Source of the DNA: DASTSN01 sp035760665
GTDB taxonomy: Bacteria; Bacteroidota; Bacteroidia; Chitinophagales; Chitinophagaceae
DNA: 64,000 nucleotides
NCBI GenBank assembly: GCA_035760665.1
Contig: DASTSN010000109.1
Location: 68,783-132,782, forward strand
Direction of reading: 5' to 3'
Below the pieces are notes generated by a model that was not told the DNA's origin, made no database searches, and was given only the letters and a program-made list of their open reading frames with translations. A program made the translations under genes and the position numbers. Of the stretch, positions 1-6,920 are shown one piece after another; position 1 is the stretch's first letter, and each line of letters begins with the position of its first letter.

Positions 1-76
1 CGATATTTTTGACCGGGTGAAAAAATTGAATGATAACCAGGGCTGCCAGCAGCAGGAGCAGAATTTTTTTCAGCAT
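1..76 (-). CDS. N-terminus of haem-binding domain protein (partial)
   Basis: Only the first 25 codons lie in the window; the gene runs off the left edge. The start codon is at 76. The translation begins MLKKILLLLLAALVIIQFF, a single N-terminal membrane segment, followed by HPVKN. That layout (one hydrophobic helix, then IQFxxPxKN) is how the small Bacteroidota haem-binding-domain proteins begin; these are usually about 150 residues with a downstream CxxCH motif. The haem motif is outside the window, so the family call rests on the N-terminus alone. It lies 22 bp from the end of gpmI on the same strand and may be the next gene of that transcript. Confidence 0.55.
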   Translation of the reverse strand, partial: MLKKILLLLLAALVIIQFFHPVKNI

Positions 77-97
77 ACAAAATTTTTACACTCTAAT

Positions 98-1624
98 TTA
101 ATCAATTAAAATATTCCCGGTCATTTCTTTCGGAATAGGTAAACCCATGACCGTTAAAATCGTAGGGGCAATGTCACCCAGTTTGCCGGGCTTTATGTGC
201 CCATGCCAGTGTGCGTCAATAATGAAGAACGGTACGGGGTTCAGTGTGTGGGCAGTATTGGGCGAGCCATCTTCGTTAACCAGGTAATCAGCATTTCCAT
301 GGTCGGCGGTAAGAAAGATTGTATAGCCGTTTTCCAGTCCGGCAGTAACCACTCTTTCAACACACTGGTCCACGGTTTCAACAGCTTTTATGGCTGCTTC
401 CCAAACACCGGTATGCCCTACCATATCTGCGTTTGCATAATTCAGGCAAATAAAATCTGCCGTTTGGTTTTTAATTTCCGGGATGATGGCATCGGTTACT
501 TCCACGGCACTCATCTCGGGCTTCAGGTCGTAGGTGGCTACTTTGGGAGAGGGGATCATTATGCGTTTTTCACCTTCAAAGGGTATTTCCCGGCCGCCAT
601 TGAAAAAGAAGGTCACGTGCGGGTATTTTTCCGTCTCGGCTATGCGTATTTGCTTGAGCTTGTTTTGTTGTAGCACTTCGCCCAGTGTGTTGCTGAGGTT
701 GTCGTTTTCAAAAATGATATGTACGTTTTTGAACGTTTTATCATATTCCGTCATGGTGGTATACTGCAACTGCAGGGCTTTCATGTCAAATTCAGGAAAG
801 TCTTTTTGCGTAAGCACTTCTGTTATTTCCCGGCAGCGGTCAGTTCGAAAGTTGAAGCAGATCGCCACATCGCCGTCTTTCATAACTGCCAGCGGCTGTT
901 GCGCTTCATCCATTATTACGGTGGGCTTTATGAATTCATCTGTTATATTTTTTTCATACGAGTTTTCAATGGCTGCTATTGCATCTGTTGCTTTTTCACC
1001 GGTTCCTTTTACCATTGCATCGTAGGCAAGTTTAACCCGTTCCCAGCGTTTATCACGGTCCATGGCGTAATAACGTCCGGAGACAGTAGCAATTTTCCCC
1101 ACGCTGTTATTCAGATGCTGTTGCAGGTCTTTGATGAAACTAAGTCCGCTTTTCGGGTCGGTATCACGGCCGTCGGTAAAAGCATGAATAAATACATTTT
1201 CCAGTCCTTCTTTTTTACATACATCCACAATCGCTTTCAGGTGATTGATGTGCGAATGAACACCGCCATCGCTTACCAAACCAAGGAGGTGAAAATTTTT
1301 ATGATTCGTTTTGGCCTGCCTGATTGCCTGCAGTAAGGTTTGATTTTGGGCAAAGGAACCATCCCGCAGAGCTACATTGATGCGCTGCAATTCCTGGTAT
1401 ACAATGCGGCCTGCGCCGAGGTTCAGGTGACCGACTTCTGAATTACCCATTTGCCCTTCTGGCAATCCTACTGCTTCGCCACAGGTGGTTAATGTTGTGT
1501 GAGGATAATTTTTATATAAAGAGGAGACAAAAGTCGTTTTTGCATGTTGGATTGCGTCGGCTGATGCAACTTTTCCGAGCCCCCATCCGTCCATAATAAC
1601 CAGAATAACTTTTTTTTCCGCCAT
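98..1624 (-). CDS. gpmI: 2,3-bisphosphoglycerate-independent phosphoglycerate mutase
   Basis: Interconverts 3- and 2-phosphoglycerate in glycolysis and gluconeogenesis in the cytoplasm, using two Mn2+ ions and a phosphoserine intermediate. The 508-residue length is typical. The N-terminus carries the metal-binding MDGWG motif (about residues 11-15). The catalytic serine lies in QMGNSEVGHLNLGAGR near residue 62. The second metal site is visible as TADHGNADY near residue 440. The ATG at 1624 is preceded by an AT-rich stretch without a Shine-Dalgarno, as usual for this phylum. It is divergent from the DUF4783 gene across about 200 bp, so its promoter should lie there. No anomalies are seen. Confidence 0.97.
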   Translation of the reverse strand: MAEKKVILVIMDGWGLGKVASADAIQHAKTTFVSSLYKNYPHTTLTTCGEAVGLPEGQMGNSEVGHLNLGAGRIVYQELQRINVALRDGSFAQNQTLLQAIRQAKTNHKNFHLLGLVSDGGVHSHINHLKAIVDVCKKEGLENVFIHAFTDGRDTDPKSGLSFIKDLQQHLNNSVGKIATVSGRYYAMDRDKRWERVKLAYDAMVKGTGEKATDAIAAIENSYEKNITDEFIKPTVIMDEAQQPLAVMKDGDVAICFNFRTDRCREITEVLTQKDFPEFDMKALQLQYTTMTEYDKTFKNVHIIFENDNLSNTLGEVLQQNKLKQIRIAETEKYPHVTFFFNGGREIPFEGEKRIMIPSPKVATYDLKPEMSAVEVTDAIIPEIKNQTADFICLNYANADMVGHTGVWEAAIKAVETVDQCVERVVTAGLENGYTIFLTADHGNADYLVNEDGSPNTAHTLNPVPFFIIDAHWHGHIKPGKLGDIAPTILTVMGLPIPKEMTGNILID

Positions 1625-1826
1625 GATTTGTAATAATTAGTACAGTTTTAGTAAAAATACCCACCTTTCCAGGGATCAATGCATTGTAAAGCTACATGCA
1701 AATCATGGATTTACCCGAAAGCTGTGAAAACAAAATGATTTTTAGTACTTTAGAAGCCCTGAAAACAGGCTCCGTTATATGGCATGTTTTTAGTTTATAA
1801 ACCTTGAAAAACATAAATGATCAATT

Positions 1827-2216
1827 ATGAAAACAGCACTTACCACAAACCTGCTTTCTGTTGTTTTTCTGCTGGGATTCTTTACGTTTCAAAGCGGAAT
1901 TGACGAAGTGATTGGTGCATTAAAAGCAGGCAACGCCACTGAGTTGTCAAAGTATATTGAAGACAATGTGGAAATCACGCTGCCTGACAAAAGTGATAAT
2001 TACAGTAAAGCCCAGGCTGCGTTGATCCTAAAAGATTTTTTTGCCAATAGTGTGGTAAAAACCTTTGATGTGAAGCATAAGGGTGATCAGGGTGGAGGCC
2101 AGTTTTGCATTGGTACCCTTCAGACAAAATCCGGTAATTACCGTACAATGGTTTTTATGAAAGCCAAGGGCAATAAACAGGTGATGAAGGAAATCAGGTT
2201 TCAAAGCGTAGAATGA
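1827..2216 (+). CDS. DUF4783 family exported protein
   Basis: A 129-residue protein with an N-terminal hydrophobic export signal (about residues 5-22, LLSVVFLLGFFTFQSG). A single compact domain follows, starting IDEVIGALKAGNATELSKY and ending KEIRFQ. This pattern fits DUF4783, an NTF2-like fold found in Bacteroidota, usually 120-135 residues long. No catalytic residues are assigned to the family. The gene often sits immediately before nadC, as here (65 bp away), but a terminator hairpin between the two argues for separate transcription. It is probably periplasmic. Function unknown. Confidence 0.8.
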   Translation: MKTALTTNLLSVVFLLGFFTFQSGIDEVIGALKAGNATELSKYIEDNVEITLPDKSDNYSKAQAALILKDFFANSVVKTFDVKHKGDQGGGQFCIGTLQTKSGNYRTMVFMKAKGNKQVMKEIRFQSVE

Positions 2217-2238
2217 TAATCGTATTTTCATAATACAG

Positions 2239-2268
2239 GCCTTTCCTGATCGGGAAAGGCTTTTTTTT
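2239..2268 (+). terminator. Intrinsic terminator after the DUF4783 gene
   Basis: Perfect 8-bp stem (gcctttcc at 2239-2246, ggaaaggc at 2253-2260), 6-nt loop, then a run of eight T at 2261-2268. It ends the DUF4783 transcript and directly abuts the nadC promoter element. Confidence 0.85.
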
Positions 2269-2275
2269 ATTTTTG
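2268..2275 (+). promoter_or_regulatory. Bacteroidota -7 promoter element of nadC
   Basis: TATTTTTG matches the Bacteroidota -7 consensus TAnnTTTG. The last G is 6 nt before the nadC ATG, so the transcript would start at or next to the start codon (leaderless or nearly so). The element begins in the last T of the upstream terminator. The -33 TTTG box is not obvious because the hairpin occupies that position. Confidence 0.5.
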
Positions 2276-2280
2276 CCGGT

Positions 2281-3138
2281 ATGAATTATACAGAACAATT
2301 GCAGCACCTTGTAGCAGAAGCGCTGAAAGAAGACATTGGCGATGGCGATCACAGTACGCTTTCCTGTATTCCTGCCGATGTAAAAGGCAAGGCTGTGCTT
2401 AAAATAAAACAAACAGGTATTCTTGCCGGTATGCAGGTGGCAGAATGGATTTTTCATTACAGGGAACCTGCCAGTATTTTTCGTGCCTATAAAAAAGATG
2501 GGGACACAATGCAGCCCGGGGATATTGCCTTTGAGGTGGAAGCAACGGCTGCCTGTATTCTGCAGTGTGAAAGGTTGGTGCTGAATTGTATGCAACGTAT
2601 GAGCGGTATTGCCACGCTGACACGCCAGTATACAGATAAATTAACGGGGTATAAAACAAGGGTGCTGGATACCCGAAAGACTACACCGAATTTCAGGTTG
2701 CTGGAAAAAGAGGCCGTACGCATCGGCGGCGGTGTCAATCACCGGATGGGGCTGTATGATATGATCATGCTCAAAGATAACCATATTGATTTTTGTGGTG
2801 GTATTGAGCAGGCAATTGAACGGGCACATCAATACGTTATCTCGCAAAAACCCGGTATGGGGATAGAGGTGGAAACCCGTACTATCGGGGATGTGCAAAA
2901 AGTGGTGAGTGTTGGAAAGGGGAAGGTCTTTCGTATTATGCTGGATAATTTTACACCTGACCAGATACAAGAGGCATTAGCCATAATCGGTCGAGATTTT
3001 GAAACGGAAGCCAGCGGTGGCATCAACCTTACAAATGTTACCGACTATGCCCGAACCGGTGTTGATTATGTAAGCATCGGCGCATTGATTCACCAGGCAC
3101 AAAGCCTGGATTTAAGCCTGAAGGCTGTCATTGTATAA
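2281..3138 (+). CDS. nadC: Nicotinate-nucleotide pyrophosphorylase (carboxylating)
   Basis: Quinolinate phosphoribosyltransferase of de novo NAD synthesis: quinolinate plus PRPP gives nicotinate mononucleotide, CO2 and PPi. At 285 residues it has the usual length. The N-terminal part (EALKEDIGDGDHST) matches the family's open-faced sandwich start. The hallmark VLDTRKTTPNFRLLEKEAV (about residues 128-146) carries substrate-binding Arg and Lys residues. It is followed by GGGVNHRMGLYDMIMLKDNH, which provides the active-site Lys and the dimer contacts. The C-terminal barrel ends ASGGINLTN...GVDYVSIGALIH. The SUI1-like gene follows at 13 bp and is probably cotranscribed. nadE lies 10 kb away. Confidence 0.97.
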   Translation: MNYTEQLQHLVAEALKEDIGDGDHSTLSCIPADVKGKAVLKIKQTGILAGMQVAEWIFHYREPASIFRAYKKDGDTMQPGDIAFEVEATAACILQCERLVLNCMQRMSGIATLTRQYTDKLTGYKTRVLDTRKTTPNFRLLEKEAVRIGGGVNHRMGLYDMIMLKDNHIDFCGGIEQAIERAHQYVISQKPGMGIEVETRTIGDVQKVVSVGKGKVFRIMLDNFTPDQIQEALAIIGRDFETEASGGINLTNVTDYARTGVDYVSIGALIHQAQSLDLSLKAVIV

Positions 3139-3151
3139 AAAGCAGTAAACC

Positions 3152-3493
3152 ATGCCAAAAAAAAATAAACCGGATGCCAGGGGATTCGTCTACAGTACTG
3201 ATCCCGGTTTTCGTTTCGAAAGCGAAAATACACCGGTGGGAACACTGCCGCCGTCACTGCAGCAATTGAAAATACTGCTGGACACCAAGCAACGGGCCGG
3301 TAAAGTGGTTACGCTGATAACAGGATTTGTAGGTACGGCACAAGACCTGGAAGACCTCTGCAAGAAGCTAAAAGGTTTTTGCGGTACCGGGGGCTCTGCC
3401 AAAGATGGAGAGATCATTCTGCAGGGCGATCACCGGGCAAAAGTATTACAGTGGCTGCAAAAAAACGGATATACGAAAACCCGAAAAGTATAA
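3152..3493 (+). CDS. SUI1/eIF1-type translation initiation factor (YciH family)
   Basis: A 113-residue protein with a disordered lysine-rich N-terminus (PKKNKPDARGFVYSTDPGF) and a C-terminal SUI1 domain (about residues 40-110). The diagnostic run is KVVTLITGFVGTAQDLEDL, then KLKGFCGTGGSAKDGEIILQGDHRAKVLQWLQKNGY. In the YciH and eIF1 families this fold binds near the ribosomal P site and influences start-codon fidelity. The bacterial role is less certain. It lies 13 bp after nadC and is probably in the same transcript. Confidence 0.9.
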   Translation: MPKKNKPDARGFVYSTDPGFRFESENTPVGTLPPSLQQLKILLDTKQRAGKVVTLITGFVGTAQDLEDLCKKLKGFCGTGGSAKDGEIILQGDHRAKVLQWLQKNGYTKTRKV

Positions 3494-3906
3494 AATCTGT
3501 ATCATAAAGCTTATCCAGTTCTGTATAATTATTACAGCTGTTTTTTATCTGGTTCGCCTTTATGTAATAAAGCCTCATAAACTATTTCCCCAAAGATGTA
3601 CGTACCAATCTTTGCTTCTTAATGGACAAGACGGTCGCTTTCCAAGTTATAGCAAATCAAGGGTGCCTATATTATAGCTTTAAACGTGTAATATTCAACA
3701 GCTAAGATACTGTTGGTTTCAAGAATAACCGTACAATACAGAAGGATTCCGTAATTATGAAATGCCTCCTGTAATTGGTCTAATCATGCGGCTCTTTGAG
3801 CAGCATCAGCCTTTGCTTTGATAACTGTCATAAGATTGTCATTTATCCCGGTATAGCTTCGTTGCCGAAATGATTTCTGAATTATTCATTCTTAAATAAG
3901 TTGTTT
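3494..3906 (+). other. Intergenic region, no gene recognised (413 bp)
   Basis: AT-rich stretch between the SUI1-like gene and the YceI gene. Reading frames here are short, break often, and look neither like conserved proteins nor like a tRNA. No clear terminator hairpin was found after 3493. TTTG tetramers occur around 3813-3821 and could belong to the promoter of the redox cluster, but no convincing TAnnTTTG partner is visible. It probably contains the cluster's promoter. Confidence 0.5.
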
Positions 3907-4599
3907 ATGAGAGCTAGAAACAAAGCATACCTCTTCGTGCTGGCAATACTGATTTCAGGTTATGCATACATCGCTTCCTGTACACACAAAGACGAAATCC
4001 TCACCTCCAACGGCGCTAATATTCAAAGGGGAACACTGACCCTGAAACTGGATCCAGTTACCAATCCGGGACTCGTGTTTGAAAAATCACACTCCAATGT
4101 AGGATGGGAAACACCATATGCCGGATCATTGTCTTTGCTGACCGGTCGATTTAACTCTTTTGGGTTTAATTCATTCAATTTTGACGAATCGCACCCGGAA
4201 AATATCAATTTCGAAGCGTGGGTGCAACTTAACACAGTTAATACCAGTGAACCCGGGCGTGATACCGGCTGCCTGCTTCATACGTTCCATACAGGCAAAA
4301 TCGGTACAATTAATCAAACCGTAGATTCCAACCTCGCTGTGGTGAAAACAACTAAGGTTGTTTTCAGCCCTACAGATAAGGGGTATATCGTTACAGGCAC
4401 GCTGACATTTAATGGTATTACCAAAGAAATTACCGGTAAGATGACGTATGACGGATCGGCCCCTTCCGGTACCAAAACAAAATATGGCTTCAGCTTTAGT
4501 TTCCAGATACTGGCGAATACAGATTACCTGCTGGCCAGTACCAATATTGCTGATAATGTACAGATAAAGTGTAACGCTATATTCACCTACACGCCTTGA
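3907..4599 (+). CDS. YceI-family lipoprotein
   Basis: A 230-residue protein. The ATG at 3907 is chosen because a TTG two codons upstream adds only two residues. The N-terminus has a lipoprotein signal (LFVLAILISGYAYIASC, lipid-attachment Cys near residue 21). The rest is a YceI-like beta-barrel lipocalin-type domain: FEKSHSNVGWETPYAG, then FEAWVQLNTVNTSEPGRDTGC, VVFSPTDKGYIVTGTLTF and NGITKEITGKM. YceI proteins bind isoprenoids or other hydrophobic ligands and often sit beside cytochrome genes. This one heads a run of redox genes. It is unusual in being lipidated and in carrying an extra Cys pair (GC at the DTGC turn). The ligand is unknown. Confidence 0.8.
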   Translation: MRARNKAYLFVLAILISGYAYIASCTHKDEILTSNGANIQRGTLTLKLDPVTNPGLVFEKSHSNVGWETPYAGSLSLLTGRFNSFGFNSFNFDESHPENINFEAWVQLNTVNTSEPGRDTGCLLHTFHTGKIGTINQTVDSNLAVVKTTKVVFSPTDKGYIVTGTLTFNGITKEITGKMTYDGSAPSGTKTKYGFSFSFQILANTDYLLASTNIADNVQIKCNAIFTYTP

Positions 4600-4658
4600 T
4601 GTAAGCGTGGACGAGTTTAATATTTCACCAGGATTTTTTTGAAATAAAACATTGAAGT

Positions 4659-5039
4659 ATGAAATCTATTATAATGCCTCTGGCAGCATTCATTGTCTTG
4701 TCTTCGCTTTCCAGCTGTTATAAAGATATTATCAGCCCGGGACAGGATCCAAACGGTCCGCCACAGCAAGTGAGTTTCAGTGGCGATTTGGTCCCTATTT
4801 TCTCTGCCAACTGCGCTATCAGCGGTTGCCACGACGGTACAGCCCATAATCCGTCGCTGGTGGCAGACCAGGCTTATAACGCAATAGTGGGCGGCGGCTA
4901 TGTGAATACGACGGTGCCAACCAGCAGCATCCTGTACAGCGAAGTACGTTCTGGCAGTATGCCGCCCTCAGGCGCATTAAAAGCCTCGGATACGCAAAAA
5001 ATACTTGACTGGATCCGCAATGGGGCGCCCAATAACTAA
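4659..5039 (+). CDS. Small cytochrome c-like lipoprotein with CX4CH motif
   Basis: A 126-residue predicted lipoprotein: signal MKSIIMPLAAFIVLSSLSSC with the lipobox Cys at residue 20, a short linker rich in Pro and Gly, then a compact domain. FSGDLVPIFSANCAISGCHDG places Cys52, Cys57 and His58 as CX4CH, not the usual CX2CH. SGSMPPSG (Met101) could supply the distal Met ligand, and the C-terminus DTQKILDWIRNGAPNN is the closing helix seen in small c-type cytochromes. It is therefore probably a one-haem surface or periplasmic electron carrier. Whether haem is attached to a CX4CH site here needs testing. It lies between the YceI and DUF5777 genes on the same strand. Confidence 0.7.
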   Translation: MKSIIMPLAAFIVLSSLSSCYKDIISPGQDPNGPPQQVSFSGDLVPIFSANCAISGCHDGTAHNPSLVADQAYNAIVGGGYVNTTVPTSSILYSEVRSGSMPPSGALKASDTQKILDWIRNGAPNN

Positions 5040-5053
5040 ACAGCATCAGATGA

Positions 5054-5080
5054 AATGAGCTATGATATAATTAGCTCATT
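5054..5080. repeat. Inverted repeat between the cytochrome-like and DUF5777 genes
   Basis: Perfect 9-bp inverted repeat: aatgagcta at 5054-5062 and tagctcatt at 5072-5080, separated by 9 nt. No T-run follows, so it is unlikely to be a strong terminator. It may be an RNA stem-loop that sets the relative expression or stability of the two messages, or a protein-binding site. Confidence 0.5.
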
Positions 5081-5110
5081 CATGTGGCAAAAATGTTACC
5101 AATTAAAAAC

Positions 5111-6103
5111 ATGCACATGAAAACGAGAAAAAAAATACGAACCGCTTTGCTGCAACCGGCTTTTTGTTTGCTTGTACTCCTGGTATGTAGCGCCAGGTCA
5201 TTTAGCCAGGATGCGGACACCGCAAACGTTGAAGAGCCCGAAGCGACTGTTGCCCGGAAAGCAAAGCCGGTAAAAAATACGTTTGAAAGTATCTGGCTGA
5301 TCGATAACCAAACAGTCATGGTGCCGGTGAAAAAATCGTTTGAGATGGATATCATGCACCGGTTTGGTACGCTCAAAACAGGGTACCAGGATTTTTATGG
5401 TTTTTTTGCACCCTCTAACATCAGGCTTGGGTTCAGCTATGTACCCATAGACCGTTTATTGATAGGGACTGCCATCACTAAAGCGAATATGACCTGGGAA
5501 GGATATGCGAAATATGCTATTCTTAAACAGACAAAGGGACAATACCCCGTTAGTGTAACCTATTTGGTTGATATGGCCTGGGACACACGTACCCGGGATA
5601 ATTTCATCCATTCCTCCGATAGGCTGCTGTATTTCCATCAATTGATGATTGCCCGCAAATTATCTCCTAAACTATCCATACAGATTGCTCCGAGTCTGTC
5701 GCATCAAAACGTTGTAAACGGCTATTATAAAACGACAGGTACAGTCGGTGATAGCAGCTATAAGGCAACAGTGGAAGGTGAGATGAAGCATGAACATTTC
5801 GCTATTGCAGTTTCTGCCCGCTATAAAATAAAAGCTACCATGTCGTTGCTGTTCGGATACGATCAGCCGCTGACCAAACACCCGGCAGGTAACCCAAATC
5901 CAAACCTTTCCATAGGTATTGAGTTTACCACCAGCTCGCATGCCTTCCAGTTGTTTTTCACGAATTATTATTATATCACGCCACAGCGAAATAACTTATT
6001 CAACAAAAACAACCCTGTAACAATCAATTCCTTTAACGATATAACCCTGCATAAAGAGAATTTCCTTATTGGGTTTAATATTACCCGCTTGTGGAATTAT
6101 TAA
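5111..6103 (+). CDS. DUF5777 family beta-barrel protein
   Basis: About 330 residues with an N-terminal signal peptide (RTALLQPAFCLLVLLVCSARSFSQ). The mature part begins with a short acidic linker and continues NTFESIWLIDNQTVMVPVKK and FEMDIMHRFGTLKTGYQDFYG, which are typical openings of DUF5777. The rest is made of alternating amphipathic strands ending ITLHKENFLIGFNITRLWNY, with an aromatic C-terminus as in outer-membrane barrels. In Bacteroidota this family commonly accompanies YceI and cytochrome c genes, as here. An outer-membrane location is inferred. The start is uncertain: GTG 5084, ATG 5093, ATG 5111 and ATG 5117 are all in frame. 5111 is chosen because it follows an A-rich stretch and gives a normal signal peptide. 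Confidence 0.8.
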   Translation: MHMKTRKKIRTALLQPAFCLLVLLVCSARSFSQDADTANVEEPEATVARKAKPVKNTFESIWLIDNQTVMVPVKKSFEMDIMHRFGTLKTGYQDFYGFFAPSNIRLGFSYVPIDRLLIGTAITKANMTWEGYAKYAILKQTKGQYPVSVTYLVDMAWDTRTRDNFIHSSDRLLYFHQLMIARKLSPKLSIQIAPSLSHQNVVNGYYKTTGTVGDSSYKATVEGEMKHEHFAIAVSARYKIKATMSLLFGYDQPLTKHPAGNPNPNLSIGIEFTTSSHAFQLFFTNYYYITPQRNNLFNKNNPVTINSFNDITLHKENFLIGFNITRLWNY

Positions 6104-6125
6104 TTATAAAATCAAACAGTTTATC

Positions 6126-6527
6126 ATGAAAACGAACATTGTTGTAATAACTACCGCGGTGCTGTTTTTAGGTACTGCGGCCTTTAGACCGTTTCAGCAA
6201 GATCCCTGGCCGGTTCCGGACAAATATGTAAAGATGGCGAATCCGGTGAAAGCCGATGCCGAATCAATTGCCAATGGAAAAGAGTTGTGGGCAAAACATT
6301 GCCAGTCCTGTCACGGAAAATCCGGTAAAGGAGATGGCCCCAAGGCTGCCCAGTTAAAAACACAACCCGAGGATTTTAATAAGCCAGATTTTTATAATCA
6401 AACGGACGGAGCTCTTTTTTATAAAACTTCAGAAGGCAGAAAAGATATGCCCAGTTTCAAAAAGAAAATTCCTGATCAGGAAGATATCTGGTCTGTTATT
6501 AACTATATCAGGAGCATGCGTAAGTGA
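6126..6527 (+). CDS. Monohaem class I cytochrome c
   Basis: A 133-residue exported cytochrome. After a signal peptide (about residues 1-19) comes a single cytochrome c domain with CQSCH (Cys59, Cys62, His63), the GKGDGPKA loop and the axial Met in KDMPSF (Met108). It ends with the C-terminal helix QEDIWSVINYIRSMRK. It should carry electrons in the periplasm. It lies 22 bp after the DUF5777 gene and is followed by a terminator-like hairpin before the Fe-S/NrfD genes, so it probably ends the first transcript of the redox cluster. It is a likely soluble electron acceptor or donor for the NrfD-type complex downstream (inference from proximity). Confidence 0.92.
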   Translation: MKTNIVVITTAVLFLGTAAFRPFQQDPWPVPDKYVKMANPVKADAESIANGKELWAKHCQSCHGKSGKGDGPKAAQLKTQPEDFNKPDFYNQTDGALFYKTSEGRKDMPSFKKKIPDQEDIWSVINYIRSMRK

Positions 6528-6537
6528 TGATGAAATG

Positions 6538-6561
6538 AAAACCGGTCACCGTACCGGTTTT
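6538..6561 (+). terminator. Terminator-like hairpin inside the redox cluster
   Basis: Perfect 9-bp stem aaaaccggt (6538-6546) and accggtttt (6553-6561) with a 6-nt loop. The T-run is formed by the stem's own last four T and is then broken by ccc, so termination is probably partial. It separates the YceI/cytochrome/DUF5777 unit from the Fe-S/NrfD unit. Confidence 0.6.
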
Positions 6562-6651
6562 CCCTTTCAGTTCTGCAATTTTTTTAAAAAAGATCGTTCT
6601 AAATCACTTTTTGCAAGTGGTCATGCATCATCGTCTTTTAATATTACCATT

Positions 6652-6900
6652 ATGAAAGAGAAACAAAACAACCCGGTGACCCGGAAACGGTTCATGCTTT
6701 CGGGGCTGGGAATTCTTTCCCTGATCGCGGCATTTAAACTATGGCGTTTTTCCGGTGCGAAACGACCGGTTAAAACCGTGAAAATGCTTACACAGGATGG
6801 CAAACTGGTGGAGGTGGATGTGTCAAATATTCCGCCGGAAAAAAAGAAAATTACCAACACCCAATTGCAAAACTGGATTACAAAGAAACCTAACTCCTGA
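6652..6900 (+). CDS. Small membrane-anchored protein of the redox cluster
   Basis: An 82-residue protein with the start taken at ATG 6652; frames extending upstream run through the hairpin. It has a basic N-terminus with TRKRFML (residues 10-16), which resembles a Tat motif with the second Arg replaced by Lys. One membrane segment follows (about residues 16-30), then a short extracytoplasmic tail. The tail contains VKMLTQDGKLVEVD (43-56), which is closely echoed at residues 44-57 of the Fe-S protein encoded next. I recognise no family. It may be an assembly or docking subunit that shares a segment with the Fe-S protein. It lies 20 bp before that gene and is probably cotranscribed with it. Confidence 0.65.
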   Translation: MKEKQNNPVTRKRFMLSGLGILSLIAAFKLWRFSGAKRPVKTVKMLTQDGKLVEVDVSNIPPEKKKITNTQLQNWITKKPNS

Positions 6901-6920
6901 TCATCAAAACAGCAACAGCA

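Noticed and set aside
197..1336. Three overlapping open frames on the plus strand over gpmI
   Set aside because: They lie opposite the complete gpmI gene, are poor in protein-like composition (many Cys, Phe, Arg clusters), have no family resemblance and are best explained as frames antisense to a real gene.
3405..3677. Open frame of about 90 residues after the SUI1 gene
   Set aside because: It overlaps the SUI1-like gene in another frame, has no signal peptide or domain character and no upstream promoter element.
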